DNA from: Eucommia ulmoides
Taxonomy: Eukaryota > Streptophyta > Magnoliopsida > Garryales > Eucommiaceae
Assembly: GCA_016647705.1 (NCBI GenBank)
Contig: CM028333.1
Coordinates: forward strand, 6,355,616 to 6,419,615
DNA: 64,000 nt
Direction of reading: 5' to 3'
Shown here: positions 45,501 to 56,538 of the stretch, one piece after another
Position numbering within the stretch: the first letter of the stretch is position 1
Layout: each line of letters begins with the position of its first letter
Program-made: the position numbers and the translations under genes
Notes under the pieces: model-generated
The model's database searches: none
What the model was told of the DNA's origin: nothing
Seen by the model: the letters and a program-made list of their open reading frames with translations, nothing else

Positions 45501-47318
45501 CAGGGGCACAGGATGGACTCTCCTACTTTACAGATGTTGACTATGCAGGATCAAAGGACGATAAATGTTCAACCTCTAGCCTGTATACCTTTAATGGAAG
45601 ACACCTAAGCTCGTGGAAAAGTAAGAAACAATCAGCCGTCTCCCGATTTTCTGCTAAAACTGAGTATTGTGTTATGGCTCAAGAAACGTGTGAACTCCTT
45701 TGACTTCGTTCTCTTTTGACCGAGTTGGGTCTTTCTGTGAGAAATGCAACTAAGTTATTTTGTGACAATAAGTCTGCCATAATGTTATTCTCAAACTCAG
45801 TCCTTCATGAAAGGATGAAACACATCGAGGTGGATATCCACTTCATTTGTGAGAAAGTTCAATCGGGAATCATCACACCAGCCTTCGTCCCATTTTTAGA
45901 ATAGGCTGTTGATATGTTCATTAAGTTTACAAGACCATCTCTTCTTCAGTCACCTATTAGCAAGTTAGGGTTCATCAACATTTTCGCCCCAGCTTGAGGG
46001 GGAGTGTTGAAATATTATATTTACACGTTAATTTCTATTTTTGGTATCTTAATTGTAGGGCTTTATAAGCCCATAGTATTCTTCCTAATTTAGTTTGCTC
46101 CTGCGGCTATATAATGGGGGGAATAAGGCTCATTATGTATGTACAAAACAATTAATATATTTTCTTTCTGTTCTCCCTATATTCTTTAAATTTCACAACT
46201 CCACCGGCTTAATAATTGTTATTGAAATATTTATTTTCCCGCTCAATTAGTATTTACTATATTACAAGCCTTTGACCGTTTTTGGTAGCTTCTTTTTTCT
46301 TTTTATTGGCCCATTAATTAGGGCAATATTCTTCTTAATAAAAGCCATCGTTTTGGCCATATAAGCTAACGTATTATAATAAAATAATTCTCTTCTTCTC
46401 CTATATCCCTTTATTGTCAACAAGTTAGATACATTTTGTGAATGCAGGGAAAATTTCTGAATCTAGGGTACAAATTCTTATTTATTCCACAACATAATTT
46501 ATCTTTTTTTTTTTTTTTAAACACACGATAGCCACTTCGCTTTTTCAGAAAAATAAAATTCCTTCACTCAATTTCCACTTAATATATTTAAATGATTTCT
46601 ATTAAAAAAAAAAAAATACTTAAATTTAAAATAATTGTATTTCTCATCTCCCAAACCGTATGTGAATTCAATAAGGCCACTCATAAATGAATAGATATAC
46701 AATTCAATTTGTTTTAACATGAGAATTATAAAATGAATAATTTAGACAACCAAACAGGCCCTTACCTGTGAACTTCGGTGTCATCTCTTCGTTTTGTCAT
46801 CTTCCATGTTGGACGTTTCTTAGGAGCCAGACCGGGCTGTGATATCTCCAATCCGTGTTTCTTCACGAGTTTTATGTATCTGGAATTGTGAAGAAAATAT
46901 AAAATAACAAAACACCGGGTAATTTATTTAAAAAAGGTGATTTTTTTAAATTAAAAAACTCACTCTTCAGCATTAAAATGCTCAACGCCAAGATCTTCGT
47001 CCCAGATAAATATATAGTCGTATGGAGCAACAATGTCTGGATGCAGAAATCTTTTGGCATACCACCTAAGACGATTTTTAAATTTTTGTTCTGAGAATGT
47101 CTTAACGAGCAATAATAGTACAAAAGATCACGCACATTTTCTACTCTAGTAGTAGTGTTTTGTACCATTTAGTTTGCTTGCGAGCACTCACGTGTATAGC
47201 CCGTTTCGACCACTCAAACTTGTCCCATTCACTTGTCCGACCATCATAATGGAATAGAAGGATTGTGAAGTTCTCCGAAAACTGTACAAGAAATAATCTG
47301 TGAATAGGATCGAAAGAC

Positions 47319-47359
<41 letters not shown>

Positions 47360-49402
47360 TTTTGACTGCTGCATCAACATAATGTCTCTGATCATAACCA
47401 ACAGTTAAGGTCAACAGATACTTCTGTTTGATTGTTAAGTCCTGCCAAACCCATGATCATCAATCACCTCAGGATCCATGTCACAGTCCTAAATATTATT
47501 TCCAGAATCCATTTCTTCAAAAACTATAAATATACCTCCAGAATTCCTTTGCCCAAGGTAAACTTTTTACAGCCTATGGTTTTTGGGGAGTCATTTTGTT
47601 GATGTTAACTTCAAAAAATTATTCGAAGGACTAAATCAAGAAGAAAAAACATGGATAAAAATTTACAACATTTATTTTAAGGACAATATAATAATCCCCC
47701 CTCCTTTTTGTGTGCGCGCACTGGGTGTGTATGTGTTTCAGGCCAAATTTGCAATCCATGAGACCTACCTCGCTGGGCTTACCCCACAGCCTGCGGAGAT
47801 AGAAGTCTGATTCAGACACAACAATTCCAGACGGCAATCTTTCTGCACCATGCGGATTTGATGCCACCCAAATCTGCATCAAGATTAAAAATTTAATTGT
47901 CTGGAAATTATCTACAAACCCTTCTTTAAAAAACGCACGACGAGTATAACAAAAATGCACCTTCGGGATGCCCGTTAAGGTTTTAGTTGTTTGGGTAGAA
48001 TTTGTTGAATTCTTTACGTCAACGTGAGAAAAATGTGTGGGCGGATTGCGAGGCAGGAGATTCAACTGCAAAAAATAAATAAAAATATGTACAAACAAAA
48101 CAAAATCAAGATCATCCTTCTAATCCTAGTGATATTAGCAAGGGACTAAGAAAAGTTGTGTAACCTTAAGAGTTGGAAATGACACTCCTACAAAAATACC
48201 GAAAACGAACCCAATGAAAGTTGTTATGATGATCCTCATACTCTCGTTCGATGTTCTGACAATCGCGCTGCAGCCAATAAAAATGTTCATGTTAAGACTT
48301 CAAACTTACGCCCCGTTCAGATACTGTTTCCATTCCCTGATTTATATTCTCGCGCTCAAAATTTTGAGATTAATGTACAGAAACGCGTGTGGTAAACGCG
48401 TTTCTGTTCTCTTAATTTTGAGAGTAATTCTTAAATTCCTTAACAACCTAAGAAACAAAAAATGTTGATTACTATTTATTTCCACAAAACTATTTTCACT
48501 ACCACTCCGCCAGTCACTAACACCCCACCCCAGCCACTGTACATTTAAAGAAAAGAAAGAATTAATATTGCAACCAAATGAGCTTTTTGTTCTTGTTCTC
48601 ATAAATTAAAGAAACAATTTCAAAACAATGGTCATTACCAAACATGTTTGTATTCCTGGAATACTCTAAAACGTAAACAAAATTTTCATCTCAGTTTATT
48701 GGAAGTAAAAACAGAAAAGCATAAACACTAAGGCCCCTAACCGTCCATCTCAGAAATTCTCATCACATTCCCAAATTTTTGGGATTTTTATTTGGGAATA
48801 GTGTTTGGTAATTTTTGTTCCCGTTCCCATTCCATTCCTATTTGAGAATTGTGCCCATTTTTTTTTTAAGAAATGAGAAACAAAAAAAAGTTGTTTCTCA
48901 TTATTCCCAGCCCATTCCCAAAACCACTGCCACTGTTCATCCGTCGGCCGTCCGCCATCACATGCCACCGTTGCTACTGTCCGCTGTCTGCCGTCCGCCG
49001 GCCACCGTCCGGCAACTTCCGCTGCCGCCGGCCGTCTGGCTTTTAAAACAAAACAAAAAAAAATCTCAAAAAAAAAAAAAAATAGTTTTAGGATAAAATC
49101 GTTACCAGACGCGATTCTGTTCCCCCCCCCCCCAAAAAAATCATCGTTACCAAACGTGATTCTACTCCCAAGAAGGAAACAAAATTCTCATCCCATCCCA
49201 CTACTGGGATGGGAACAAAAACAGTTACCAAACGCCACCTTAATAACTATGATTATTTCAAGAATGAATTACAAACCTGCGACCAAAACTGCCCATCTTG
49301 TTTACAATGTTCTGATTCGACATTTGCAACAGAAATAAGAAGTTGGGTTTCTCTGCTTTGATCATAAGCAGCCTGTTCTTGAGAGAAAGGCTTATGAAGG
49401 AC
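39578..49402 (-). CDS. DUF707 family protein, 14 coding exons
   Basis: Coding exons, 5' to 3' (complement): 49277-49296, 48165-48267, 47961-48065, 47769-47873, 47358-47441, 47166-47281, 46964-47065, 46766-46879, 40589-40645, 40216-40282, 40081-40134, 39886-39960, 39767-39802, 39578-39697. All phases agree and give 385 aa, the usual size. The protein has a type II membrane anchor (about residues 17-37, MRIIITTFIGFVFGIFVGVS) and the DUF707 blocks IWVASNPHGAERLPSGIVV, FSENFTILLFHYDGRTSEWD, AKRFLHPDIV, FIWDEDLG, KKHGLEISQPGL, FSRDAWRCVWHMIQNDLVHG, VPSLGNQ and GKAPWRGVRKRC. Function is unknown; members are often labelled 'lysine ketoglutarate reductase trans-splicing related' and are predicted Golgi or endomembrane proteins. 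Intron 12 has a GC donor (CAG/GCAAG). Intron 8 is 6.1 kb because of nested transposons. The first exon (49277-49402) has an acceptor at its 5' side, so an upstream leader exon exists. In-frame ATGs precede 49296. Confidence 0.92.
40322..40551. mobile_element. Small MITE-like element in DUF707 intron 9
   Basis: Ends GGTGGTCTGTTTGGTA and TACCAAACACACC are inverted repeats. Inside is a perfect-looking hairpin (TAGATACAATCCCTC at 40372 and GAGGGATTGTATCTA at 40408). It fills most of the 306-base intron. Confidence 0.6.
41875..43234 (+). pseudogene. Copia gag and protease region
   Basis: Starts MASGREGNVPSRTV; the gag N-terminal block FPTWSHSLRLYLGGK is clear. Stops lie at about 42067 and 42118, and the frame is open again from about 42313 to 43233. 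The zinc knuckle reads CQHFRKPGHNIDHC, with the second Cys lost to Phe. The protease core WILDFGANNHMTG has D-F-G instead of D-S-G. Both changes would disable function. Confidence 0.85.
43235..44580 (+). pseudogene. Copia integrase region
   Basis: A decayed zinc-binding region (WHARLDMQ) leads to LIHSDIWGPSPV, then RSDNGREYLSDDF and YKPEQNGVAERKNHHLM; these carry the three catalytic acids D, D, E, all present. Stops at about 43728 and 43936 and frame changes after 44090 break the frame. Confidence 0.85.
44580..45990 (+). pseudogene. Copia reverse transcriptase and RNase H
   Basis: WAAAMQAKMDAL, GYKWVFNVKYLADGSVDRYK, QLNVKNTFLNG, GFKQSPHAWF and an intact YVDDIIITGDD mark the reverse transcriptase. 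RNase H follows with LMYVVSVVSQLM, DYAGSKDDKCSTSS, SWKSKKQS and DNKSAIMLFSN. At least five stops (for example 44688, 44889, 45180, 45312 and 45703) interrupt it. Confidence 0.9.
47330..47357. repeat. (GA)n microsatellite at the exon 5 donor of the DUF707 gene
   Basis: About 13 GA units on the plus strand run up to the exon 5 border. The donor therefore reads AAG/GTCTCTCTC on the gene's strand. Confidence 0.9.
48732..49239. mobile_element. MITE-like element in DUF707 intron 1
   Basis: Left end GGCCCCTAACCG and right end (inverted) GGTGGCGTTTGGTAAC are imperfect inverted repeats flanked by TAA and TTA. Inside are several GTTTGGTAA / TTACCAAAC words and a CCGTCCGCC-rich stretch. Intron 1 spans 48268-49276. 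Confidence 0.5.
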
Positions 49403-50166
49403 CTGAAAATAATCACCACAGAAGAAAAATGACTTGATTTGAGCATTATCTTTGATATAATTAAATTTCAGGGAAAAATAAAAATACCTATAATTCTTCA
49501 GAACATGTACTGAACTCAAATTCCTCGAACCATTTCAACAGGAAATCCAGAAACGGTAACGAAAAATACATATAAACCGCTTTTTGTCGACTCTTATACG
49601 AATACCTAGAGACGAGAAAGACCTCAAAGGCAACATGACCAATTCAAATTTTCCTTTCCATATGCAAAACTCCAGCATCAATCAAGCCACCAACCAATGA
49701 AGTCATGCTACCTCAAGTAGAGAATGTTAAACTCAATTTTAAATTCCGAAAGGAGTAATAAATAAAGAAGAAGAAAACGAAATTAAAAGTTTAAAAAAAC
49801 AGAAGTCAACGATTGCAAGAATCTCTCCAACATATACCTGATTGCCCACAAGTTACAAGTCTCATTCAATCCTAAACACTTTATGCAAGCAACTACAGGA
49901 TTAAGCCCAAAAAAAAAAAAAGGAAGAAGAAGATAAAGGTGGACCCCTTGAAAACTGCTACTACAATACTAAACATTTGCTAGAAATTCAATCCAAAACA
50001 TTTAACATTCTCAACTGGGTTCCCCCCAGACCAAGTACATGCACCAGAAATAGGCTGAAGTTTACAATTTTGAAACACCCATTAGAAAAGTCAGCTCAAA
50101 CTAAGAAGACAATCTTGCCATGGCTCTCTCTTATCACCCTGTTTTGCCAATAATCGTACAATTTTA
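49403..50166. other. Upstream region of the DUF707 gene, no further gene seen
   Basis: It should hold the upstream leader exon and promoter of the DUF707 gene (minus strand), but I cannot place them. An A run lies at 49910-49921. Confidence 0.4.
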
Positions 50167-50484
50167 TGTTAGATTTATCCTACATCGAATGTGGAAGGGA
50201 CTGGTGGTCAGGTTATAAATGTGAGAGAAATCTCACCCCATAAGCTACCTTTTGGGGTTCAAAGGTCCAAGACCACCCTACATTAACAACAACTCTGACC
50301 CAATAGTCACAAAGGGAGACATTAGTCGAGAGTTAGCCAATCAAAGCCCGATATGTGAGGGAAAGATTATTGGGTTTATCCTACATCAGTGGAAGAGACC
50401 GCTTGTCAAGTTATAAGTGTAAAGGAAAACCTCAAGAGCTAGCTTTGGGGTTTGAGAAAGGCCAAGACCACCTTACATTTTATT
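50167..50484 (+). mobile_element. Second TRIM family, short element
   Basis: Two LTR-like copies, about 50168-50286 and 50368-50480, share GGTTTATCCTACATC (TTAGATTTATCCTACATCG in the first), GTGGAAG.GAC, GTTATAA.TGT, GCTAGCTTT.GGGGTT and CCAAGACCACC.TACATT. The ~80-base interior has no coding. It is unrelated to the TRIM at 38.6 kb. Confidence 0.7.
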
Positions 50485-50911
50485 ACAGAGAGAGAATCAC
50501 GGGGAGATAGAGAAACTGGAAATGAGATGATAGAAAGCCATGAATCACGAGAATAATGCTCATATAATGGAGCAAAATAAGTTTTAAAAAAAAACTGTTT
50601 TCTAAACAAAACAACCCTTTACCAACTTCTTGTGAACTTATGGAGATCGATTTTTGTCGTGAACTTTGGGGAAAATGGTGTTTGGGGGCTTAGCTTCGCA
50701 GTAAAACATAAATGGTGTTTCATAAAATTCGAAAAATTCATCAATCAATGAGGATCAACATATTTATTACTGAGATGATTGAGAATTAGAATAGAAATTA
50801 CAAAACACTAATCCAATTTCTCACAAAATATGACAACAATCTCATTTTTTGCTGTTGTCGAACCAATTTAGCAATAAACCAACCAGAAACCAAGCATGGT
50901 TTCTCTCTCTC

Positions 50912-53900
50912 TCAATTGGATTGCCTGTAGCAGGCCATGCTCAACGGAATGGGCGGGTCGGAAAATGATCCATCCACAATCCGATCAAAAACCCATTGAT
51001 TAGCTGCCTGGGTGTAGTGAACCCCATCCCAACTAATCATAACAGATGGATCTTCACATGATTTTCCCACCAAAATTTCTTTGCCTTTCACTTTAATCTT
51101 CCCTCCACAACCCATATGAATGTTGTAATTATACTTTCCACCATGCCCACAACAAGCTCGCAGAGGATGCTTAAACCCTGCAAATAAGATGGGATAATTG
51201 GCGATTAGTCCAAATAGCAGGTGTAATCTATTGTTTGTCTCATTTAAAACGTAAGTTTGGATTTTGGCCTCTTAAATTGATTTTTAGTCCCGTATTAATC
51301 TCGTAGGTGCTCATGCATTACGTGTGGAGGATAGAGAAAAGTTGATAAGTAAATCTGAATTATAGTGAATATTAATTACATATAAGTTAATAATTATAAA
51401 TTACATGTATATTACACATATCTATGTAATATTAATTACATGTACTTGTGTAATATTAGTTACACGTAATTACAAATTACATGTTATTACATATATAATA
51501 TTTGTTACATCCCAAATATTTTACACACAAATAAAATACATAGAACTGCGAGAGTGCAAACGCGTGTATTGCATTCTCCGTCTTTTTTAATGCGCGGAAC
51601 TAAAACACAATTTGCAATTAAGTAGGGAGTTTTTTTTTTTTAAAATTAAAGATAAAATAAGGAATTCTGCCACCGAAACACCCAATAAGATGACCCCCAA
51701 AAAGTTAAAAGGAAAAATTAGAGAAAACTCAATTTTTACCATTACAATTAAAACGAGTCATTATTTGCAAGTTCATATTGAGAAAATACCAACAATATAT
51801 TTATTATTTAAGATAAATCTAAATTCATATTTTCTCACTACATCAACAACAACATAATAAATGAGAAGAATGCAAATGTTAATGTCAGTAATAATGTTAA
51901 TCACAACATAATGGATGAGGATGAAAATGTTGCTATATAACAACAACATAATGAATGAGTGATGTAAATAATTATCATATGTCAATTAGGTTTTTTCTAA
52001 ACTTAAATGAGTATACAGAAATAAGAATGAATTAGTAATGAGCCGAGGCCATTAAAAAAATACTAAAGTCAAAATTAGTGTGCATAAAGTGTGAGAAAAT
52101 AAAACCACAGGGGGTCAAAGTGTTGACGAACCGTGCTTGTTCGCTTCAGTGATGAGCGAGTATTTCAGCGAATAAATATCGACGTAGGTGAGGGCAGCAA
52201 GCGGAAGGTCTCGTCGTAATTGGACCACAGCTTTCTTCAAAAGGCCATTGAAATATTGGTCGACGTCGTTAATTGGGCCGACGCAGCCGGCCTTGTCCAC
52301 TTCGCCGGCCGTTACCGATAAATGGTCCATGACGTACGGTAGACATCCGACAGGCCCGGTGTTGTGTATCCAGAACGACCTCCCTCCTTGATCATATATG
52401 TTCTGGGCTTAATTCAAACAAACGCCTTTTACTAATTACGTAACATTAATTGGTTCATTAATTGCCTATTGCACCCCTTTACTTTTATCTTATTTTATTG
52501 TGTATCATCTACTTCAAAAACCTATATTTTACTAAATTGATTTTTTTTTTTTTGGTTTGACCGGTGTGATATTTAAATTTATCCAAATTTTAAAAGAAAT
52601 AAACAAAATTAACTTTTATATTAATTTTTATTTTATTTTGTTATTTCTAAAAAAAGTAGAGAGGAAAAGTGTGTTAGGGGAGAAAAAATGCTATTTTGTT
52701 TTTTATTTAAATTAAAAAATACAAAATATTAATTCATTTTATATTTTTGTTTGAATAAGATTGAGAGTTTGTTTGATAACAACTTAATTTTTAAGTGCTG
52801 AAATTTTAAGTGTCAAAAATTAAGTGCTGAAATTTTAAATGCTGAAAATTTAAGAAAGTTGTTTGATAAAATTGTACTGAAAATTTAAGTGCTGAATTTT
52901 TTTTATTTGTTTGATAAGTACAAAATTTATATGCTGAAAATTATTTAATTTACATAACTACATTTGAATCAAGATAATGTGAAAAAAAAAAAAAAAATTG
53001 AGAACAAAACAATAAAATCAGTATGCCTTTTTTTAAAAAAAAATTATATTAAAATTAAAAGTAGAAATTAACCCAAAAATATGTAAATATTATGTAATTT
53101 TTTTATGTAGTTTGATTGCTTAAATTAAATTATAACAATAATTTAAATATAAAATAAAATTAAAACCATAAAATAATCTAAAATTAATTCAATTCTTATT
53201 AATCTTAATTTTAATTAAATCCTCATATGGGGATTAAGGGCAAAATGGTTAAACATAATTTTTTTTAAGTGAAAAATAATGGAGTGCATTAAGTAAAATG
53301 AAATGAAATAAGTGAAGGGGTAACTTAATTTTTTATTCACATTTTGATTTAATTTTTAAGTTAACTTAATTAATTAAATGATACTAATTACATTTATCAA
53401 ACAAACTTAATTAATTAAGTAATTAATATAATCAATTTTAAGCACTTAATTTTTTTATCAAACATGTCCTAGTTTTTCTTTTAGGATGCCCTTGTTTAGG
53501 TGGAAAACATGATAGATTAGAAAAAGAAAATTGATGAAAAATGAGAAAAATCTTGTTTAATATGAATGGAAAATGGAGGGAAAAAATTAGAAGGAAAATG
53601 TACAATTTTCTAAACAAATTTTTTCATCACTAATTTGGGAAGAAAATGAAGGAAAATGAGAAGAAAATGAGGGGGGGGGGGGGGGAAATTGAAAGGAGAA
53701 AAAAAATATAATTATATTCTTGATAGTAGAATTTTTAATTTTTTTTTTGTAAAATATGAGGTAAAATAGTCAATTATATTAAAGTTTTGTTTTTTTTTTT
53801 TAACCAAATAATATTGGAGAATATTTTTTCATTTATAATGAATAATAATATTATTCTTTCATATATTTACTTTTTCTTATCAACCAAAAACACTGTAAAG

Positions 53901-54823
53901 AGCAAAAGGGAAGATGGATAGGTTTTTAAAATGGAGAGGTTAAAATAAAATAACACCAAAATGAAAAGGTGAAAAAACAATAAACCCGTCATTATTTTTG
54001 GCTTTACCTTAACTACGATTTGGAACTGATTTATTACATCAGGAATGTAAGCCCTAACTTGTTCCGTCGACATGTTAAGAAAGTAGCCGGCGGTTATATC
54101 ATTCTGACCAATATCAAACGTGTACAATGCCCGGGAGAAATCTTCCGGCGCCGGCAACAGCCCCTTGAATACCCCTCCTGCAACCAAGAATAGTAATGTT
54201 TTCATATTAATTTTTCAATTGCAACCGACTGAGAACTACTATATCAAAATTCTTGTTTAGTAATTACCTTTTGAACGGAAAAATTGGGATCTACGATGGA
54301 AATCGTTGAACTGATAAAACATGACGTTTAATGAAAAGGGACTGAACCCACTTTGGTGGAGGGTGGTGTTTTGAGGCCTAATGGTCGAACCAGCGGTCGC
54401 GAAATTGGCTCCATGACTGAAATTCGAACCCACCGAATCGAGATAAGCGCTCAGGTACGGCAGTCCCAGGCTCTCCGCTGTCGGAAACATCACAACAGAT
54501 TAACGGCGGAGGGAGAAGACGAACCGACAGGGTTTTTAATGTTGTAATGAAGAAGAAAAGAGCGGATTGAATGAGTTCGTACCTATGAAATCAATAATTA
54601 AACGGCCGTCACAGTACCGTCCGGCGGGGCTCCGGAAATACGACTCTCCGTTTGGGGGAGGGGCCTGTCCGAACGCCGCGGACAGACCACCGGTGTCGGA
54701 ATTTGAGTCTCCGAAGTTAAAGATTGCCGGAAATTTGCATGGTTCGGCCGCGTATAGTTGTCGCGGAACTAAACTTGCCGACAATAGAATTAGTAGAAAA
54801 AAAACTGGGTAAGGAGATCCCAT
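50912..54823 (-). CDS. GDSL esterase/lipase (At5g14450-like group)
   Basis: Five exons (complement): 54583-54823, 54268-54477, 54008-54177, 52132-52402, 50912-51177, all phases agreeing, 385 aa. Residues 1-25 (MGSPYPVFFLLILLSASLVP...) are a signal peptide, so the enzyme is probably secreted to the cell wall. Block I FNFGDSNSDTGG holds the catalytic Ser40. Block II has Gly103 (SHGANFATAG), block III GQND has Asn176, and block V WDGVHYTQAAN has Asp348 and His351. All catalytic residues are present. The family hydrolyses ester bonds of lipids, cell-wall or cuticle substrates; the substrate of this member is unknown. The start is the only ATG before the signal peptide. A TATA-like CTTATAATATAG (minus strand, about 54970-54981) lies about 155 bases upstream. 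Intron 3 (1.6 kb) holds two MITEs. Confidence 0.95.
52763..53471. mobile_element. MITE in GDSL intron 3
   Basis: Left end GTTTGTTTGATAACAACTTA with AATTTTTAAGTGCTGA shortly after; the right end is the inverted form (TTTTAAGCACTTAATTTTTTT then ATCAAACATGTCC). AT-rich, no coding. Confidence 0.65.
53482..53894. mobile_element. MITE-like element in GDSL intron 3, next to the first
   Basis: GGATGCCCTTGTTTAGGTGGAAAA at the left and, inverted, CAGTGTTTTTGGTTGATAAGAAAAA at the right. The interior words (GGAAAATG, GAGAAAATGA, AATAAT..AATATTATT) and layout resemble the MITE at 58191-58580. A G run (53661-53683) lies inside. Confidence 0.5.
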
Positions 54824-54927
54824 TGAAGGGCTGAAATGTAAAGGCTCACTCAAAAGAGTAGAAAGAAGGCGCAATGATATAGGAGGATGGATTGAGACAG
54901 AAAGATTGGGTAACGACAGTATGACCG

Positions 54928-55078
54928 TTCAAGGAGATTGCTTTGCTCTTGCCTCTTGGGTAGTAGGGTCCCTATATTATAAGGACTCTATGTATATGCT
55001 CCAAGTCAAATCTACATATTAGTCATTTTTATTTATATTTAAATTTTTATATCAATTTAAAAAAGTTAATTTTAAAAA
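54928..55078 (+). repeat. Direct repeat, copy 1 (GDSL promoter)
   Basis: Begins TTCAAGGAGATTGCTTTG. It holds GGGTCCCTATATTATAAGGACTCTATG, including the TATA-like box of the GDSL gene. The second copy is at 56384-56538. Confidence 0.9.
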
Positions 55079-56383
55079 AAATTACCACTAAGTATTGTTT
55101 TAACTTTTCATGCACTAATAAATATCAATTAGTTAAAATTAAATCCAAAACTCTCACCACAATCATTTTTTAAACTGATTAATCACATTTTTAAAAAATT
55201 GTACATGTTCAATTACCAATTTGCCCCTATTCATTTTAACCCTACCCTCTCTTCTAAACTCAAACTCTCTCTTCCATCCCCACCCATTCTCCCATCTCCA
55301 TCATCGCCTCACCGGCAACAAAAACCCTCTCCCTCCGTATCACCTCCTCGTCACACTTCATCATCGAGTGCTGAAGCCCCCCACTAGATTTGAGTGCGCC
55401 TTCAGATTTGCCGCATTCAACAGCGCCTCCTCTGAAATTCTTCGTCGTCCAAAACCCTAGCCTTCTAGATCGTTTGATGCTTGGTCGGATATCGTCGTTT
55501 TTCGTCGTACTCTGCAACCGGTTGATTGTCCTATGATTCATCGTCGTTTTTTGCCGTCGTACCCATCAACTTCTCTACCTCGCCGTTCAACCGTCGCCGC
55601 CATTTGCCGAACGGTATTTCGCGAGTTCATTGATTTATGTTTACATGTTTATATTCATTGCTTATTATTGTTCCAGATCTCTATTCTTCATTGACCCACT
55701 AGTACATGCCCTTTCAAGTTTTTGATTCTCGTTTTGTTGTTTTTGATCTGATTTCATTTTGTAGAAATTAATTTAGGATTTCATTTTGCAGAAATCGATT
55801 TAGGGTTTTAGGGGATGAAATAATTGATGATTTCGATTTTGATTTTCATATGCAAAAATCGATTTTTGTTTGATTTCGATTAAGGGTTCCATTTGCATAA
55901 TCGTTTTTGTTTGATTTCGATTTTGATTTTCATATGCAGAAATCGATTTTTAGGGTCTCCTCCATCAACGACCACTAGAAAATTGTTAGCTTTGATTCAT
56001 TTTGATCGTCTCTCGTTTTCGATTTTTTATTCTTGTTTCGTCGTCGTCGTCGATTGTTGATTTTTATATGTTTTGGATTTGATAGTTCATTATATGGTTT
56101 GGTTTTGATTTATAGTTCTGACAGTTTACATCCCACACGCATTTGAATTTTTATTTTTAGCAATTTAGAAATATTACACTCAACACACACTGAAACAATA
56201 GGTTCAATTGTTTAAATTATTAGACAGTGTTGCATTCAACACGTCGATAGTGTTACATTCAACACGCACTTTGAATTTCGAAATTTGGCAATACCAAGCG
56301 TTACATTCAACATGCATGAATTTTTGTTTTGTCTTCAATAATTTTGCTGTCGAAGCTATAGAATTTTTTCGTGAAGATATGTT
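55079..56383. other. DNA between the GDSL promoter repeats; 5'-UTR-like but no gene proved
   Basis: The plus strand from about 55200 to 55620 is CT- and CCTC-rich, with AAAACCCTAG and CGTCGTC words like a plant 5' leader. Later parts repeat GATTTCGATTTTGATTTTCATATGCA and TACATTCAACACG words. No frame with a recognisable product is seen. Confidence 0.4.
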
Positions 56384-56538
56384 TTCAAGGAGATCGCTTT
56401 GTTGTTGCCTCTTGGATGGTAGGGTCCCTATATTATAAGGACTCTATGTTTATACTCCAACTCAAATTTACGTTGAGATTGGTCATTTTTATTTATATTT
56501 AAATTTTCATATCAATTTAAAATAGTTAATTTTATAAC
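56384..56538 (+). repeat. Direct repeat, copy 2 (duplicated GDSL promoter piece)
   Basis: Matches 54928-55078 at roughly 85-90 percent by eye, including the TATA-like stretch, but no GDSL coding DNA follows it. Confidence 0.9.

Larger units (their letters stand above)
40941..46188 (+). mobile_element. Ty1/copia retrotransposon, near full length, inactive
   Basis: LTRs of 181 and 184 bases (40941-41121 and 46005-46188, both starting TGTTGAAATATTATAT) are flanked by a perfect AATTT duplication (40936-40940 and 46189-46193). A tRNA-Met-type primer-binding site (TGGAATCATGAGCC) follows the left LTR, and GCTTGAGGGGGAG precedes the right one. The order gag, protease, integrase, reverse transcriptase, RNase H is copia. 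Many stops and frameshifts make it inactive. It is nested in the MITE in intron 8 of the DUF707 gene, on the strand opposite to that gene. The ~700-base leader is rich in AACCCTAGCCGCC words. Confidence 0.95.
40751..46761. mobile_element. Tourist-like MITE, split by a copia element, at the intron 8 donor
   Basis: Ends GGGGTCCGTTTGGTTGTC (40751) and, inverted, GGGCCTGTTTGGTTGTC (46761). TTA flanks both sides (40748-40750 and 46762-46764), the target of PIF/Harbinger (Tourist) elements. Without the copia insertion it is about 760 bases. Its right edge lies four bases inside intron 8, so the donor GTAAG now takes its G at +5 from the MITE. Confidence 0.75.
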
